Source: Halalkalibacillus sediminis (lineage in GTDB: Bacteria > Bacillota > Bacilli > Bacillales > Alkalibacillaceae). From it: a stretch of 64,000 nt of DNA. Within the stretch, counting starts at the first letter, position 1. Every line of letters starts with the position of its first letter. This document shows positions 1-9,241 of the stretch, piece after piece. The translations under genes and the position numbers were made by a program. Below the pieces are notes generated by a model. The model did no database searches. It saw nothing but the letters and a program-made list of their open reading frames with translations, and had not been told where the DNA came from. The DNA lies in the NCBI RefSeq assembly GCF_002844535.1, contig NZ_PJNH01000001.1:558001-622000 (forward strand), written 5' to 3'.

Positions 1-1
1 C

Positions 2-1060
2 AACTATAGTACTCTCGAATATGATCAGTCGAGAGGGAAGCGAGGTTCCAGACATCGTCTTGTTGAGGATTATATTTGTGAATTGACTGGTGCTGAAGCA
101 GCGATCGTCGTGAATAACAACGCTGCTAGTGTATATATGGTTTTATCAGCTTTTTCAAAAGGGTATGAAGCAATCGTATCTAGAGGAGAATTAGTAGAGA
201 TTGGTGGAAGTTTCAGAGTTTCATCGATCATGGAAGAGAGCGGCACAAGTTTAAGAGAAGTAGGTACAACAAATAAAACGCACCTTTCTGATTATGAGCA
301 AGCAATCAGTGATAAGACGAAGATGTTAATGAAAGTCCATACAAGTAATTTTCACATGATAGGTTTCACAGAAGAAGTCGATCGAAAAGAATTGTCTGCC
401 TTAGCCAAACGTGAAGGAATTCTATATTTTGAAGACCTCGGTAGTGGTATGCTTTATGACCTAACTTCTTGCGGCATTGGTAGTGAACCATTAGTAAAAG
501 AAGTAGCGGAGCATGCGGATCTTGTTTCGTTTAGTGCTGATAAACTTCTGGGAGGTCCACAAGCGGGGATCATTGCAGGAAAAAAGCACCTTATTGATCA
601 ATTGAAAAAACACCAGTTAGCTCGTGTACTCCGGATTGATAAGATGAGTTATGCAGCCTTAGAAGAGACACTTAAATTAACATTAAAAGACAGTGAAACA
701 TCTAAAAAAGAGATTCCGACATTGCGTGATATTTTGCAGACTCAAGCACAAATCAAGAATCGTGTGGAAATATTCTTAAATGATCTACCATCTAGTACAG
801 ATATGGAGGTAACTCCGGTTGAACTTCAGTCGCAAGTAGGTGGAGGGACTTTGCCAGAAGTTGTCCTTGATTCTTACGGTGTATCTTTACGTGTGAAGAA
901 TAAGATTGCAGAAAAATTGGCAACTGAATTGCGTAGTGCGCATATACCCATTGTTTCACGTATTGATCACGAATCTGTCTTGCTGGACTTTCGTACAATT
1001 GATATTTCGGAAGAAAGAGATTTGAAACAAGCTATAAAAACAATAATGGAAACCTTATAA
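2..1060 (+). CDS. selA: L-seryl-tRNA(Sec) selenium transferase (SelA), 5' end missing
   Basis: SelA is a PLP enzyme that converts seryl-tRNA(Sec) to selenocysteinyl-tRNA(Sec) using selenophosphate. The frame is open from base 2 and runs off the left edge; the readable part (352 residues) begins with a YSTLEYD segment and has the N-terminal small-domain motif SRGKRGSRH followed by TGAEA and VVNNNAA. The PLP-lysine region reads SADKLLGGPQAG. No start codon lies in the window, so the internal TTG at 83 is not the start. It is followed after 150 bp by acnA. Its presence predicts a selenoprotein in this genome; a good candidate lies at 39605-40363. Identification is firm. Confidence 0.93.
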   Translation, partial: NYSTLEYDQSRGKRGSRHRLVEDYICELTGAEAAIVVNNNAASVYMVLSAFSKGYEAIVSRGELVEIGGSFRVSSIMEESGTSLREVGTTNKTHLSDYEQAISDKTKMLMKVHTSNFHMIGFTEEVDRKELSALAKREGILYFEDLGSGMLYDLTSCGIGSEPLVKEVAEHADLVSFSADKLLGGPQAGIIAGKKHLIDQLKKHQLARVLRIDKMSYAALEETLKLTLKDSETSKKEIPTLRDILQTQAQIKNRVEIFLNDLPSSTDMEVTPVELQSQVGGGTLPEVVLDSYGVSLRVKNKIAEKLATELRSAHIPIVSRIDHESVLLDFRTIDISEERDLKQAIKTIMETL

Positions 1061-1210
1061 ATAGATTTCATGGCAAAAAGTCGTTCAATCGTTTTACTTA
1101 TAAGGCTTTTTCATATAAAATATATAAGGGCAGAAAATAGTATATGTTTCTGTATAAACCGACAATTTGAAGAAACATAAACGTACATATTCCATGAGGG
1201 GGTAAATCTA

Positions 1211-3919
1211 ATGACAGCTAAAAATGCTTTTAACGCCAAGAAACAGTTTGAGCAAAATGGCAAAACGTACAATTATTATCACCTGAAAGCATTAGAAGAG
1301 CAGGGAATCGGTAAAATTTCTCGTTTACCTTATTCTATCCGTGTGCTTTTAGAATCAGTCTTACGTCAACATGACGGACATGTCATCAAAGATGAACACA
1401 TTGAAAAATTAGCGAAGTGGGGCCAAGGGGATAGCACTGACGTTCCTTTCAAACCTTCAAGAGTAATCTTACAAGACTTCACAGGGGTTCCAGCAGTAGT
1501 AGACTTAGCTTCTTTAAGAAAAGCTATGGTTGATATGGGCGGTACTCCAGAATCTATTAATCCAGAAGTACCTGTAGACTTGGTTATCGACCACTCTGTA
1601 CAGGTAGATAAATATGGTACTCCTGATGCTTTACGTCTAAACATGGAAATGGAATTCGAACGTAATAAAGAGCGTTATGAATTTCTACATTGGGCACAAA
1701 AAGCGTTCAATAACTACCAAGCGGTTCCACCTGCAACAGGTATCGTTCACCAGGTAAACTTAGAGTACCTAGCGAACGTGGTACATGCAGTTGAAAACGA
1801 CGAAGGCACTTACGATGCTTTCCCAGATACTCTAGTTGGTACTGACTCTCATACGACCATGATCAACGGTCTTGGTGTACTTGGTTGGGGTGTTGGTGGT
1901 ATCGAAGCTGAAGCAGGTATGCTAGGTCAGCCTTCTTACTTCCCAGCTCCAGAAGTTATCGGTGTCAAATTAGTAGGTAGCTTCCCAGAAGCGACAACAG
2001 CTACTGACTTAGCACTGAAAGTTACTCAAGTACTACGTCAGAAAAACGTGGTAGGTAAGTTCGTTGAGTTCTTCGGACCAGGACTTACAGAAATGCCACT
2101 TGCTGACCGTGCGACGATTTCTAACATGGCTCCTGAATATGGTGCTACATGTGGTTTCTTCCCGGTAGATAATGAATCTCTTGAATATATGCGCTTGACA
2201 GGACGTTCTGAAGAGCACGTCGAAATGGTTAAAGAATATCTACAGAAGAATGATTTATTCTATACACCAGATCAAGAAGATCCAGAGTTCTCTGAGTTGG
2301 TAGAAATCAATCTTGAAGAACTTGAGCCAAACTTGTCAGGACCAAAACGTCCACAAGACTTAATTCCTTTATCTGCAATGAAGAAATCTTTCAACGAAGC
2401 GATTACTGCACCAGCAGGTAACCAAGGTTTCGGCTTAACAGAAAAAGAGAAAGAAAAAGAAGCTGTCGTTAAGTTCAATAACGGTTCTCAAACAACAATG
2501 AAAACTGGCGCGGTTGCGATTGCTGCAATTACGTCATGTACAAATACTTCAAATCCACACGTAATGCTAGGTGCTGGACTATTAGCTAAAAATGCTGTTG
2601 AAAAAGGATTAACTGTACCTGATTACGTTAAAACTTCATTAGCACCAGGTTCGAAAGTAGTTACTAACTATTTAGAAGCCGCTGGATTAATGGATTACTT
2701 GAACAAATTAGGATTTAACTTAGTTGGTTATGGTTGTACGACTTGTATTGGTAACTCAGGTCCGTTGCTTCCAGAAATCGAAGAAGCAATCGCTGAAAAC
2801 GATCTGACAGTATCATCCGTACTATCAGGAAACCGTAACTTCGAAGGACGTATCCACCCGCTAGTTCGTGCCAACTACTTGGCATCACCTCCATTGGTGG
2901 TAGCTTACGCACTTGCTGGAACAGTGGATGTTGATATCTATAACGAACCACTTGGAAAAGATAAAGATGGAAATGATGTATTCTTTAAAGACATCTGGCC
3001 TTCATCTCAAGAGATCAAAGATGAAATCTCTAAAGTTGTAACACCTGAAATCTTCCGTAAAGAATACGAAGGTGTGTTCAACAACAACGAAGAGTGGAAT
3101 AAAATCGAAACAACTGATGAGCCTTTATATGAGTTCGATGACGAATCAACTTATATTCAGAACCCTCCATTCTTTGAAGAGATGTCTAAAGACCCGAAAG
3201 AAGTTACTGCATTGAATGGTATGCGTGTAATCGGTAAATTCGGTGACTCCGTCACGACTGACCACATTTCACCAGCCGGCGCTATTCCAAAGGATATGCC
3301 TGCAGGTCGTTACTTGATGGATAAAGATGTATCTCCACGTAACTTCAACTCATATGGTTCTCGTCGTGGTAACCACGAAGTGATGATGAGAGGTACGTTC
3401 GGTAACATCCGTATCCGTAACGAAATTGCTCAAGGTAAAGAAGGCGGGTACACAACTTACTGGCCTACTGAAGAAATCATGCCGATTTATGACGCTGCTA
3501 TGAAATACAAAGAAGACAACACGGATCTATGTATTATAGCTGGTCAAGATTATGGTATGGGAAGCTCTCGTGACTGGGCTGCAAAAGGTACTGACTTATT
3601 AGGTATCAAAACAGTCATCGCTGAAAGCTTTGAGCGTATCCACCGTTCAAACTTAGTAATGATGGGTGTTCTACCTCTACAGTTCAAACAAGAGGACAGC
3701 ATTGAATCACTAGGATTGACTGGACGCGAAACATTCGACGTACAAATCGGAGAAGACGTTAAACCTCACGATCTAGTACAAGTAACTGCAACTGACGAAG
3801 ACGGTAAACAAACTGTATTCGAAGTTGTAGCACGCTTTGATAGTGATGTGGAAGTTGATTACTACCGTCACGGTGGTATCCTTCAAATGGTACTACGCCA
3901 GAAACTCCAAACAATATAA
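1211..3919 (+). CDS. acnA: Aconitate hydratase (AcnA/CitB type)
   Basis: This cytosolic TCA-cycle enzyme interconverts citrate and isocitrate with a [4Fe-4S] cluster; the Gram-positive protein also binds RNA when the cluster is lost (family knowledge). The 902-residue length is normal. Cluster ligands are Cys443 in SCTNTSNP and Cys509/Cys512 in [10 protein letters not shown], and the C-terminal swivel domain is present. The ATG follows a strong GAGGGGG ribosome site. It ends in its own terminator, so it is probably monocistronic. The order aconitase, thioredoxin-like protein, Tlp, YneP matches the citB region of B. subtilis. Confidence 0.98.
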   Translation: MTAKNAFNAKKQFEQNGKTYNYYHLKALEEQGIGKISRLPYSIRVLLESVLRQHDGHVIKDEHIEKLAKWGQGDSTDVPFKPSRVILQDFTGVPAVVDLASLRKAMVDMGGTPESINPEVPVDLVIDHSVQVDKYGTPDALRLNMEMEFERNKERYEFLHWAQKAFNNYQAVPPATGIVHQVNLEYLANVVHAVENDEGTYDAFPDTLVGTDSHTTMINGLGVLGWGVGGIEAEAGMLGQPSYFPAPEVIGVKLVGSFPEATTATDLALKVTQVLRQKNVVGKFVEFFGPGLTEMPLADRATISNMAPEYGATCGFFPVDNESLEYMRLTGRSEEHVEMVKEYLQKNDLFYTPDQEDPEFSELVEINLEELEPNLSGPKRPQDLIPLSAMKKSFNEAITAPAGNQGFGLTEKEKEKEAVVKFNNGSQTTMKTGAVAIAAITSCTNTSNPHVMLGAGLLAKNAVEKGLTVPDYVKTSLAPGSKVVTNYLEAAGLMDYLNKLGFNLVGYGCTTCIGNSGPLLPEIEEAIAENDLTVSSVLSGNRNFEGRIHPLVRANYLASPPLVVAYALAGTVDVDIYNEPLGKDKDGNDVFFKDIWPSSQEIKDEISKVVTPEIFRKEYEGVFNNNEEWNKIETTDEPLYEFDDESTYIQNPPFFEEMSKDPKEVTALNGMRVIGKFGDSVTTDHISPAGAIPKDMPAGRYLMDKDVSPRNFNSYGSRRGNHEVMMRGTFGNIRIRNEIAQGKEGGYTTYWPTEEIMPIYDAAMKYKEDNTDLCIIAGQDYGMGSSRDWAAKGTDLLGIKTVIAESFERIHRSNLVMMGVLPLQFKQEDSIESLGLTGRETFDVQIGEDVKPHDLVQVTATDEDGKQTVFEVVARFDSDVEVDYYRHGGILQMVLRQKLQTI

Positions 3920-3930
3920 TTTATTAAGGA

Positions 3931-3961
3931 GAGCACTTGCTGAGGCAAGTGCTCTTTTTTT
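3931..3961 (+). terminator. Intrinsic terminator of acnA
   Basis: A perfect 10-bp stem (GAGCACTTGC with GCAAGTGCTC) and a 4-nt loop are followed by seven T residues, 11 bp after the acnA stop. Confidence 0.95.
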
Positions 3962-4052
3962 CTATAATTTAAATATTGAATTAGTGAGTGTAGAGTGTGG
4001 AGGTATTTGAACTGAACAGAAGGAAAAGACTACATAGGGAGAGTTTCTTTAT

Positions 4053-4130
4053 ATATTTAGCTCTGTCAAAGTTTGTTGTTGATACTAACGAATCACTTAT
4101 AGGTGAATGAATGTTAACAGAGCTAAATAT
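4053..4130. repeat. MITE-like imperfect palindrome
   Basis: A perfect 14-bp inverted repeat (ATATTTAGCTCTGT at 4053-4066, its complement at 4117-4130) bounds 78 bp. Similarity between the arms continues inward for about 20 bp, and the centre (AATCACTTATAGGTGAAT) is itself a near palindrome, so the whole unit can fold as one hairpin. No T-run follows and no ORF is inside. It looks like a small non-autonomous insertion; no clear target duplication was seen. Confidence 0.5.
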
Positions 4131-4228
4131 TTAAAACACTGTTCATCAATTTGTAAGACAAGTTTTCACTAGCATCTAATCATTTCTGTTATAGTAAAAA
4201 TGAAATCTAAGTTATTGGAGCTAAGAAT

Positions 4229-4885
4229 ATGTTAGGTATGTGGCAACTAGGCCCATTTAATATTTATATTCCTCATTTAATCATCATTTTTTCAATTTTA
4301 ATATCAGGGTTTTTGGCCAGTGGTTTAGCGAAACGACATCAGTTGTCCATAACCCCCAAACAGGCATTTGACCTGATAACGGAAGCATGGATCGTATTCT
4401 TCATTGTATGGAAACTTAGCTATTTCTTTTACCATCCTGCTGACCTGGCGGAGAACCCAATTGTAATTCTTTATTTTTTCGGTGGGGAATGGGGGATGTT
4501 GCTTGCTGGAGTATCGGCAGGAATTTATTCTTATTTTCATGCTAAAAAATATGGGTTGCCTCTTACAGATAATTTGATTCTTGTATTAACCAGTGGGGTT
4601 TTCATTAAAAGTATTGATGTTTTGATTGATTATAATCAATTAAAGGAGTACATATTTTTAATTGAAGGGTTCATATATATTAGTGTTCTAGTATATTTTG
4701 CTGTCTTCAATAGATATACACTTATAATGTTCTTCCGTTTATTAAGATGGATTTTAATTGTATGGGTTATATTCCGCGTGGCGACTGAAGAACTGCAGTT
4801 ATATTTTGAATGGACAATCTTTGCGATAATAGTCTCATTAATTTTATTATTTTCTGAGTGGAAGTTCGGGAAGGAGAAAGTCTAA
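4229..4885 (+). CDS. Polytopic membrane protein, Lgt-like
   Basis: The 218-residue protein has about six or seven hydrophobic segments. The first third (LGPFNIYIPHLIII, then a short cytoplasmic stretch and FGGEWGMLLAG) resembles the N-terminal half of prolipoprotein diacylglyceryl transferase, but the conserved HGG-type catalytic segment of Lgt is not present, so transferase activity should not be assumed. The stop overlaps the start of the next gene by one base (TAATG), so it is translationally coupled to a membrane-anchored thioredoxin. It may act with that protein in an envelope thiol or lipoprotein process (inference). Confidence 0.65.
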   Translation: MLGMWQLGPFNIYIPHLIIIFSILISGFLASGLAKRHQLSITPKQAFDLITEAWIVFFIVWKLSYFFYHPADLAENPIVILYFFGGEWGMLLAGVSAGIYSYFHAKKYGLPLTDNLILVLTSGVFIKSIDVLIDYNQLKEYIFLIEGFIYISVLVYFAVFNRYTLIMFFRLLRWILIVWVIFRVATEELQLYFEWTIFAIIVSLILLFSEWKFGKEKV

Positions 4886-5469
4886 TGCTTTTCAAACGTT
4901 TAATTGCTTTAGGAATCATATTAACACTTGGTGGTATTATCGTATACAACGTAATGGCCGGAGATCAAGAGCAGGAAGAAGAGGGTTCTGAAAGTGGCGC
5001 TGTCTTTGTTGTACCTGAAGGAATGGAAGATGTTAATAAAAAGATTGAGATCGGAGAAGCTGCTCCTAATTTTCAGTTGACGAATATGGATGGTGATCAA
5101 GTGGAGCTTAATGATTTCAAAGGAAAAAAGGTTTTACTCAACTTCTGGGCAAGTTGGTGTGGTCCTTGTAGAGCTGAAATGCCACATATGCAAGACATCC
5201 ATGAAAAATATGGTGATGAAGTTGCAATCGTAGGCGTAAATGTAACTGGTTCAGAAACTTCAAAGAAAGACGCAGTAAAATTTGTCGGCGAATACGATTT
5301 AACTTTCCCAATTTTATTTGATGAGACGAATGAAGTCAGTTTGCGATACAAAGCACTATCACTCCCAACTACACACTTCATCAATACTGAAGGAGTCGTG
5401 CAACTGCCACCGAAATCTGGGGCAATGAGTTATGAAGAGATGGAAAAGAAGATAGAACAATTGGATTAA
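4885..5469 (+). CDS. Membrane-anchored TlpA/ResA-type thiol-disulfide oxidoreductase
   Basis: An N-terminal transmembrane anchor (about residues 4-22) and an acidic linker precede an AhpC/TSA-type redoxin domain with the active site WASWCGPCR and the cis-proline segment SLPTTHF. The family acts outside the membrane in cytochrome c maturation or cell-wall/spore redox reactions. The ATG at 4885 was chosen because it overlaps the upstream stop and follows AAGGAG; a longer reading from 4858 lacks a ribosome site. Position next to aconitase corresponds to B. subtilis yneN. Length is 194 residues. Confidence 0.88.
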   Translation: MLFKRLIALGIILTLGGIIVYNVMAGDQEQEEEGSESGAVFVVPEGMEDVNKKIEIGEAAPNFQLTNMDGDQVELNDFKGKKVLLNFWASWCGPCRAEMPHMQDIHEKYGDEVAIVGVNVTGSETSKKDAVKFVGEYDLTFPILFDETNEVSLRYKALSLPTTHFINTEGVVQLPPKSGAMSYEEMEKKIEQLD

Positions 5470-5490
5470 ATTAGTATAATATTTCAAAAA

Positions 5491-5525
5491 GTTGGTCATC
5501 CTTTAAGAAAAAAGGAGCGACCAAC
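5491..5525 (+). promoter_or_regulatory. Leader hairpin that covers the fbpB ribosome site
   Basis: GTTGGTC (5491-5497) pairs with GACCAAC (5519-5525), and CCTTT inside pairs with AAAGG, which is the Shine-Dalgarno core (AAAAGGAG) of the next small gene. The GTG start follows one base after the hairpin. There is no T-run, so this looks like a translation-controlling structure rather than a terminator. This is structural inference only. Confidence 0.5.
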
Positions 5526-5526
5526 C

Positions 5527-5670
5527 GTGAGAAAAAGAAATCAACAATCATTTACAGCACTTTTTGAATCAGAAAAACAAAGAATTTTGAATGATCCTCG
5601 TTCGATTGAACAGATCTATGAAAAGTTGGATCGTCGTATGGAAGTCATCAAACCTAAGAAACACGCATAA
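5527..5670 (+). CDS. fbpB: FbpB-family small basic protein
   Basis: This short gene encodes 47 residues beginning VRKRNQQSFTALFE and ending in the basic tail VIKPKKHA. The pattern of a basic N-terminus, an NDP segment and YEKLD matches Fur-regulated basic proteins of Bacillus, which act with the FsrA small RNA in iron sparing (family knowledge). It has a GTG start with AAAGGAG 8 nt upstream, partly hidden in a hairpin. No full Fur box was seen upstream, so iron control here is only inferred. Confidence 0.7.
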   Translation: MRKRNQQSFTALFESEKQRILNDPRSIEQIYEKLDRRMEVIKPKKHA

Positions 5671-5719
5671 TATTCTCACTTTTCCCTATAATAAGCATGA
5701 TAATGATTGGAAGGAGTCG

Positions 5720-5953
5720 ATGAACATGCGTGGTTATCCTAGAAAAAACGCTAAACCTGATGATCGATCAGACAATGTGGACAAGCTTCAACAAAACATT
5801 GAAAACACATTGGAAAATATCCAAGAAGCTGAGCATTCAGCTGAACGGTCTAATGAGGAACAATCTCAAGCTATCAAAGAGAAAAATGATCGAAGACGTC
5901 AGTCTATTGACGGTATGCGAGAAGAAATCAAAGATGAATTTCACGACCAATAA
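5720..5953 (+). CDS. tlp: Small acid-soluble spore protein Tlp
   Basis: The 77-residue product matches Tlp: KPDDRSDNVDKLQ near the N-terminus, an ENTLENIQEAE helix and KNDRRRQSIDGMREEIKDE at the end. Tlp is a thioredoxin-like-named minor spore core protein made in the forespore, so this marks a spore former. The start is the ATG at 5720 after GGAAGGAG; the frame stays open upstream to 5591, but that part overlaps fbpB and lacks a ribosome site. A strong terminator follows directly. Confidence 0.92.
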   Translation: MNMRGYPRKNAKPDDRSDNVDKLQQNIENTLENIQEAEHSAERSNEEQSQAIKEKNDRRRQSIDGMREEIKDEFHDQ

Positions 5954-5983
5954 GAGCTGGATAATCTCCAGCTCTTTTCTTTT
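5954..5983 (+). terminator. Intrinsic terminator after tlp
   Basis: GAGCTGGA pairs with TCCAGCTC across a 5-nt loop and is followed by TTTTCTTTT, starting right after the tlp stop. Confidence 0.93.
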
Positions 5984-6025
5984 GTGATAAAATGACTGTG
6001 TATTATGAAAAAGGGAGAGTCCTAT

Positions 6026-6445
6026 ATGCTAATAAATGAAACTGACGTTAAAGTAAGGTATCAAGAAACCGACCAAATGGGAGTCGTTTATCACGCTAAT
6101 TATCTTGTATGGTTTGAGATCGGGAGAACTAACCTGATTGAGGATCTAGGCTTCAACTATGCAGATATGGAAGCTGAAGGTGTAGTTTCCCCTGTAACTG
6201 ACCTGGATGTGAAGTATAAGCGCCCGTTACGTTATGGACAAACAGCTACGGTAAAAACAGTGATTCAGGAATATACAGGATTTAGAGTCGTTTACAGATA
6301 TGAAGTCTATAATGAAGAAGGGGAGCTTGCTGTTTCAGGCACCACTTCACATGTTTGTGTTAAAAAATCGAATTTCAGACCAATTTCTATAAAAAAACAT
6401 TTCCCCGATTGGCATGAAGCCTACCAAAAAGCAATGGAGGATTAA
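6026..6445 (+). CDS. yneP: Acyl-CoA thioesterase, YneP/YbgC hotdog family
   Basis: This 139-residue 4HBT hotdog-fold protein carries the signature RYQETDQMGVVYHANYLVWFE, in which the aspartate and histidine belong to the thioesterase active site. It should hydrolyse acyl-CoA thioesters in the cytosol. The ATG at 6026 is preferred over 6005 because AAGGGAG lies between them at correct spacing. It is followed by yneQ after 2 bp, as in B. subtilis. Confidence 0.9.
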   Translation: MLINETDVKVRYQETDQMGVVYHANYLVWFEIGRTNLIEDLGFNYADMEAEGVVSPVTDLDVKYKRPLRYGQTATVKTVIQEYTGFRVVYRYEVYNEEGELAVSGTTSHVCVKKSNFRPISIKKHFPDWHEAYQKAMED

Positions 6446-6447
6446 AG

Positions 6448-6771
6448 ATGGCTTTCGGAATAAAGCGAGATGAACTGAGGGAATGGAAAAGAGAGGCGGA
6501 AGAAGGAAGAATCGCTTTCATCACACATTTCTGGAAAACAGAGAAATTTCCTGGTATGACAACCGTTACCAAGGTTGGTTGTTGTGATAGGCAAAAACTG
6601 ATTGAGTGGGGAAAAAAGTACGGTTTGAAACCAGGATGGATTGATGAAAATGAAAAGTATCCACACTTCGACCTGATCGGTTCATTTCAACAAGATATAT
6701 TAAAGGCTGAAAATAAACTATGGCAGTTAGAGCGATTAAAAAAACCAAACAAGAAGAACCAGAACTCTTAA
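6448..6771 (+). CDS. yneQ: Conserved hypothetical protein YneQ
   Basis: The 107-residue soluble protein begins [13 protein letters not shown] and contains [14 protein letters not shown] and YGLKPGWID segments typical of YneQ. Function is unknown. It is coupled to yneP, with a GGAGG ribosome site inside the 3' end of that gene. Its stop overlaps the stop of the convergent yidD by two bases, and both genes end within a shared terminator hairpin. Confidence 0.85.
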   Translation: MAFGIKRDELREWKREAEEGRIAFITHFWKTEKFPGMTTVTKVGCCDRQKLIEWGKKYGLKPGWIDENEKYPHFDLIGSFQQDILKAENKLWQLERLKKPNKKNQNS

Positions 6772-6797
6772 TGAGAATTCTGGTTCTTCTTTTTTTC
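6751..6797. terminator. Bidirectional terminator shared by yneQ and yidD
   Basis: A perfect 14-bp inverted repeat (AAGAAGAACCAGAA with its complement at 6778-6791) lies over the 3' ends of both convergent coding regions, with a T-run on the plus side. Confidence 0.88.
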
Positions 6798-7004
6798 TGG
6801 CACTGGATCGAATCCCCCAGGATGGAAGGGGTGACATTTTAATATCCTTTTAATACTCAAATATAGACCTTTGAATACTCCAAAACGCTCAAATGAAGTG
6901 AGACTGTATTGCGAGCATGTCGGATGAAAGCGGCACGAAGGTCCAAGCATAGGCGATATGAATTTTTGATATCCTCTAATCAAGAGGATGAATATCTTTT
7001 TCAT
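6768..7004 (-). CDS. yidD: Membrane protein insertion efficiency factor YidD
   Basis: The 78-residue protein has the complete YidD signature: [20 protein letters not shown], a Tyr-rich turn, and [14 protein letters not shown] near the end. It is thought to assist YidC-dependent membrane insertion at the inner face of the membrane. It has a short amphipathic N-terminus and three conserved cysteines. It lies 12 bp downstream of folE2 and is convergent with yneQ. Confidence 0.95.
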   Translation of the reverse strand: MKKIFILLIRGYQKFISPMLGPSCRFHPTCSQYSLTSFERFGVFKGLYLSIKRILKCHPFHPGGFDPVPEKKKNQNSH

Positions 7005-7016
7005 AAGAAACCAACT

Positions 7017-7940
7017 TTACTTGTCCGACATCTTGTCGTAAGTGATGGAAGCTACCGCATCATGCAAATGGATCGATTCTTCATTGACGCATTCTACATA
7101 AAATTTTTCTACAAATTCCATCTCATACAAATCTGCAGCTACTAGGCGAACCATATCTTCAACAAAACGTGGATTTTCAAAAGCTTGCTCCGTCACCATT
7201 TTTTCATCAGGACGTTTAAGGACAGGGTGGATACGGGCACTTGCATTGGATTCAGCCGCTTCTAACAACACTTCTTTCCAATCAACCTTAGAATCATCAA
7301 AGGTTTCATCAAGTTTGACTTCCATCGTTAAATTTCCACGTTGGTTATGCGCACTATATTCACTGATCTCTTTAGAACAAGGGCATAAGGTTGTTACCTT
7401 ACCTGTGAGCCCAACAGTTATATCATAGCCTGTGTCTTGATCATATCGTACATCCATCCATGCCTCTGCATGGTTCATACCTGATTGCCCAGTGTATGGT
7501 GCCTTTCTTTCGAAAAACCAAGGAAATGAAACCGACAATTCGGCATCTCTTTGGTTCAAACGAGTGTGTAATTCATATACAAACTTCTTAAGAGTTGGTA
7601 TATTCACTTCGAATTCATTCTGACTATAAGACTGAAGCTGCTCAGTGAACCTACTCATATTCGTACCTTTACTATCTTGTGAAATCGTAGAGGCGAAGTA
7701 AAAGGTTCCGATCGTTGATTGCTTATTGGGAGCAATTCCACTCTGGATGCTTACTGGGTGCTTAACATTGGATATACCAACAGCATCAAGCTCGAATAAG
7801 AAGTCTTTCTTTGTATTTTGCAGATCAACCATTTCACTTTTTTCTTCTGGTTTTGTACGTGGCCCAGGATCGACTGAACCGAACAATTTATGGCGATCTG
7901 ATTTGGTAGGTAGTTGTTTTTTCGTTGAAACTTCGTTCAT
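7017..7940 (-). CDS. folE2: GTP cyclohydrolase FolE2 (type IB)
   Basis: This enzyme converts GTP to 7,8-dihydroneopterin triphosphate, the first step of folate and queuosine synthesis, and can use metals other than zinc. The product (307 residues from the chosen start) has the T-fold segments EVNIPTLKKFVYEL, SMHFG-type turn and TTLCPCSKEIS, which holds the conserved metal-site cysteine, plus HNQRG. The start at 7940 follows AAAGGAG; an in-frame ATG at 7958 lacks spacing. Zur control is known for homologues, but no Zur-like operator was visible. Confidence 0.93.
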   Translation of the reverse strand: MNEVSTKKQLPTKSDRHKLFGSVDPGPRTKPEEKSEMVDLQNTKKDFLFELDAVGISNVKHPVSIQSGIAPNKQSTIGTFYFASTISQDSKGTNMSRFTEQLQSYSQNEFEVNIPTLKKFVYELHTRLNQRDAELSVSFPWFFERKAPYTGQSGMNHAEAWMDVRYDQDTGYDITVGLTGKVTTLCPCSKEISEYSAHNQRGNLTMEVKLDETFDDSKVDWKEVLLEAAESNASARIHPVLKRPDEKMVTEQAFENPRFVEDMVRLVAADLYEMEFVEKFYVECVNEESIHLHDAVASITYDKMSDK

Positions 7941-8036
7941 ATCTGTATCTCCTTTCATAAGAAGAATAATCTTGATTTCTTTTATTCTACATTCATAGTA
8001 TACATGATGCTGTTTTTGTCATTCAATTCATTGAAC

Positions 8037-9215
8037 TTACTCAAGGTAAGGAACTACGTCTATATCATCTGTAAAAGTTTTAATTAATTCTTCTGTATCT
8101 TCATACCAAGAGTTTGCCCCTTCAAGTTGATCGTCTGTTATGTCAGCCAACGGAACGATACGGAAATTGGTTTCTGAGTCATGCAGGTTGTATGTTGGCA
8201 TTAATTTTGCATTTGAAACCTTCGTTTTGACAGAACCATCTTCTATTGTTTTTGTCAGTTCAACTTGCGAGATTGCTCCGATTAACCTTTCAGTTCCTTC
8301 TTGTGCGGATAAGAAGTTTCCAAGGGAATAATAAACGACTTTATCCCCGTCTTCGGAAGATATCCAATCCACAGGCTGTAATACATGTGGGTGGTGCCCC
8401 AATATGACATCTGCACCTTCAGAAATTAAAAGCTCTGATAAAAATTCCTGTTCTTCATTTGGTAGAGGTTGGTATTGTTGACCAAAGTGCATACTGACAA
8501 CAACAAAGTCAGTTTCGGATTTTATCTCCTCAAGGTCTTCTAACATTGTGTCAACGTCTATCAGATTGACTAGATAATCTTTTCCTTCAGGGACGGGTAT
8601 ACCGTTTGTCCCATAAGTGTAAGAGAGAAAACCGACAGAAATACCTTTTCTATTGAGTATTCTATGCGTGTTACGATCTTCCTCACTACGGTATCCGCCA
8701 ACATATTCAAGGCCGATATCATTCAAATGGCCAGTGGCATTCATAATAGCTTTTTCTCCACGGTCTAACGTATGGTTGTTTGCAATCGAAACGATATCAA
8801 CCCCGACCTCTTTTAGTGCATCACCTAATTCAAACGGCGAGTTAAAGGATGGGTAGGTGGATAAACCGATTTCAGTTCCCCCAAGAATCGTTTCTTGGTT
8901 AGCGATTGTTATATCGGCATTTTTTAAATATTTCTCAATTGGTTCGAACATTGGAGTGAAATCATAACTACCATTGGTTTCAGCGTCCTCATACACAGGT
9001 GAATGAATTAATAAGTCGCCGATTCCGTTCAACTTGATTGATGCTTGATAGGATTTCGTTTCCATGGCAAAATTCGATATTTTATTATGTTGTTCTGCTG
9101 TTCTGTTATTATTTATATCGCTTTGCTCATTATTAAATAAGAAAAATAAAAGCAATGATAATAACACTACACTTATACTAGCTGAGATGATCAATAATTT
9201 CTTTGACAAAATCAT
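8037..9215 (-). CDS. CapA-family metallophosphatase-like membrane protein
   Basis: After an N-terminal membrane anchor (around residues 7-28) comes a PGA_cap/CapA domain with GDLLIHSP, NQETILGG, SIANNHTLDRG, SMHFGQQY and LGHHPHVLQP, the metal-binding motifs of the calcineurin-like fold. Relatives take part in poly-gamma-glutamate or capsule assembly, but no other capsule genes are adjacent, so the role here is open. The TTG at 9251 is an alternative start that would overlap plsY; ATG 9215 has a GGAGGG site that sits unusually close. About 392 residues. Confidence 0.85.
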   Translation of the reverse strand: MILSKKLLIISASISVVLLSLLLFFLFNNEQSDINNNRTAEQHNKISNFAMETKSYQASIKLNGIGDLLIHSPVYEDAETNGSYDFTPMFEPIEKYLKNADITIANQETILGGTEIGLSTYPSFNSPFELGDALKEVGVDIVSIANNHTLDRGEKAIMNATGHLNDIGLEYVGGYRSEEDRNTHRILNRKGISVGFLSYTYGTNGIPVPEGKDYLVNLIDVDTMLEDLEEIKSETDFVVVSMHFGQQYQPLPNEEQEFLSELLISEGADVILGHHPHVLQPVDWISSEDGDKVVYYSLGNFLSAQEGTERLIGAISQVELTKTIEDGSVKTKVSNAKLMPTYNLHDSETNFRIVPLADITDDQLEGANSWYEDTEELIKTFTDDIDVVPYLE

Positions 9216-9241
9216 CCCTCCGTTCCTGGGTGTTTTGTTGC

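Noticed and set aside
1061-1130. Terminator between selA and acnA
   Set aside because: AAAAAGTC and GGCTTTTT can pair with one wobble, but the loop is long and there is no T-run after the stem.
5695-5712. Possible Fur box (TGATAATGATT)
   Set aside because: Only one half of the 7-1-7 Fur consensus matches, and it lies between fbpB and tlp rather than upstream of fbpB.
5591-5719. Long reading of the tlp frame (120 codons from 5591)
   Set aside because: The extra N-terminus overlaps the fbpB-like gene, lacks a ribosome site and is not part of Tlp.
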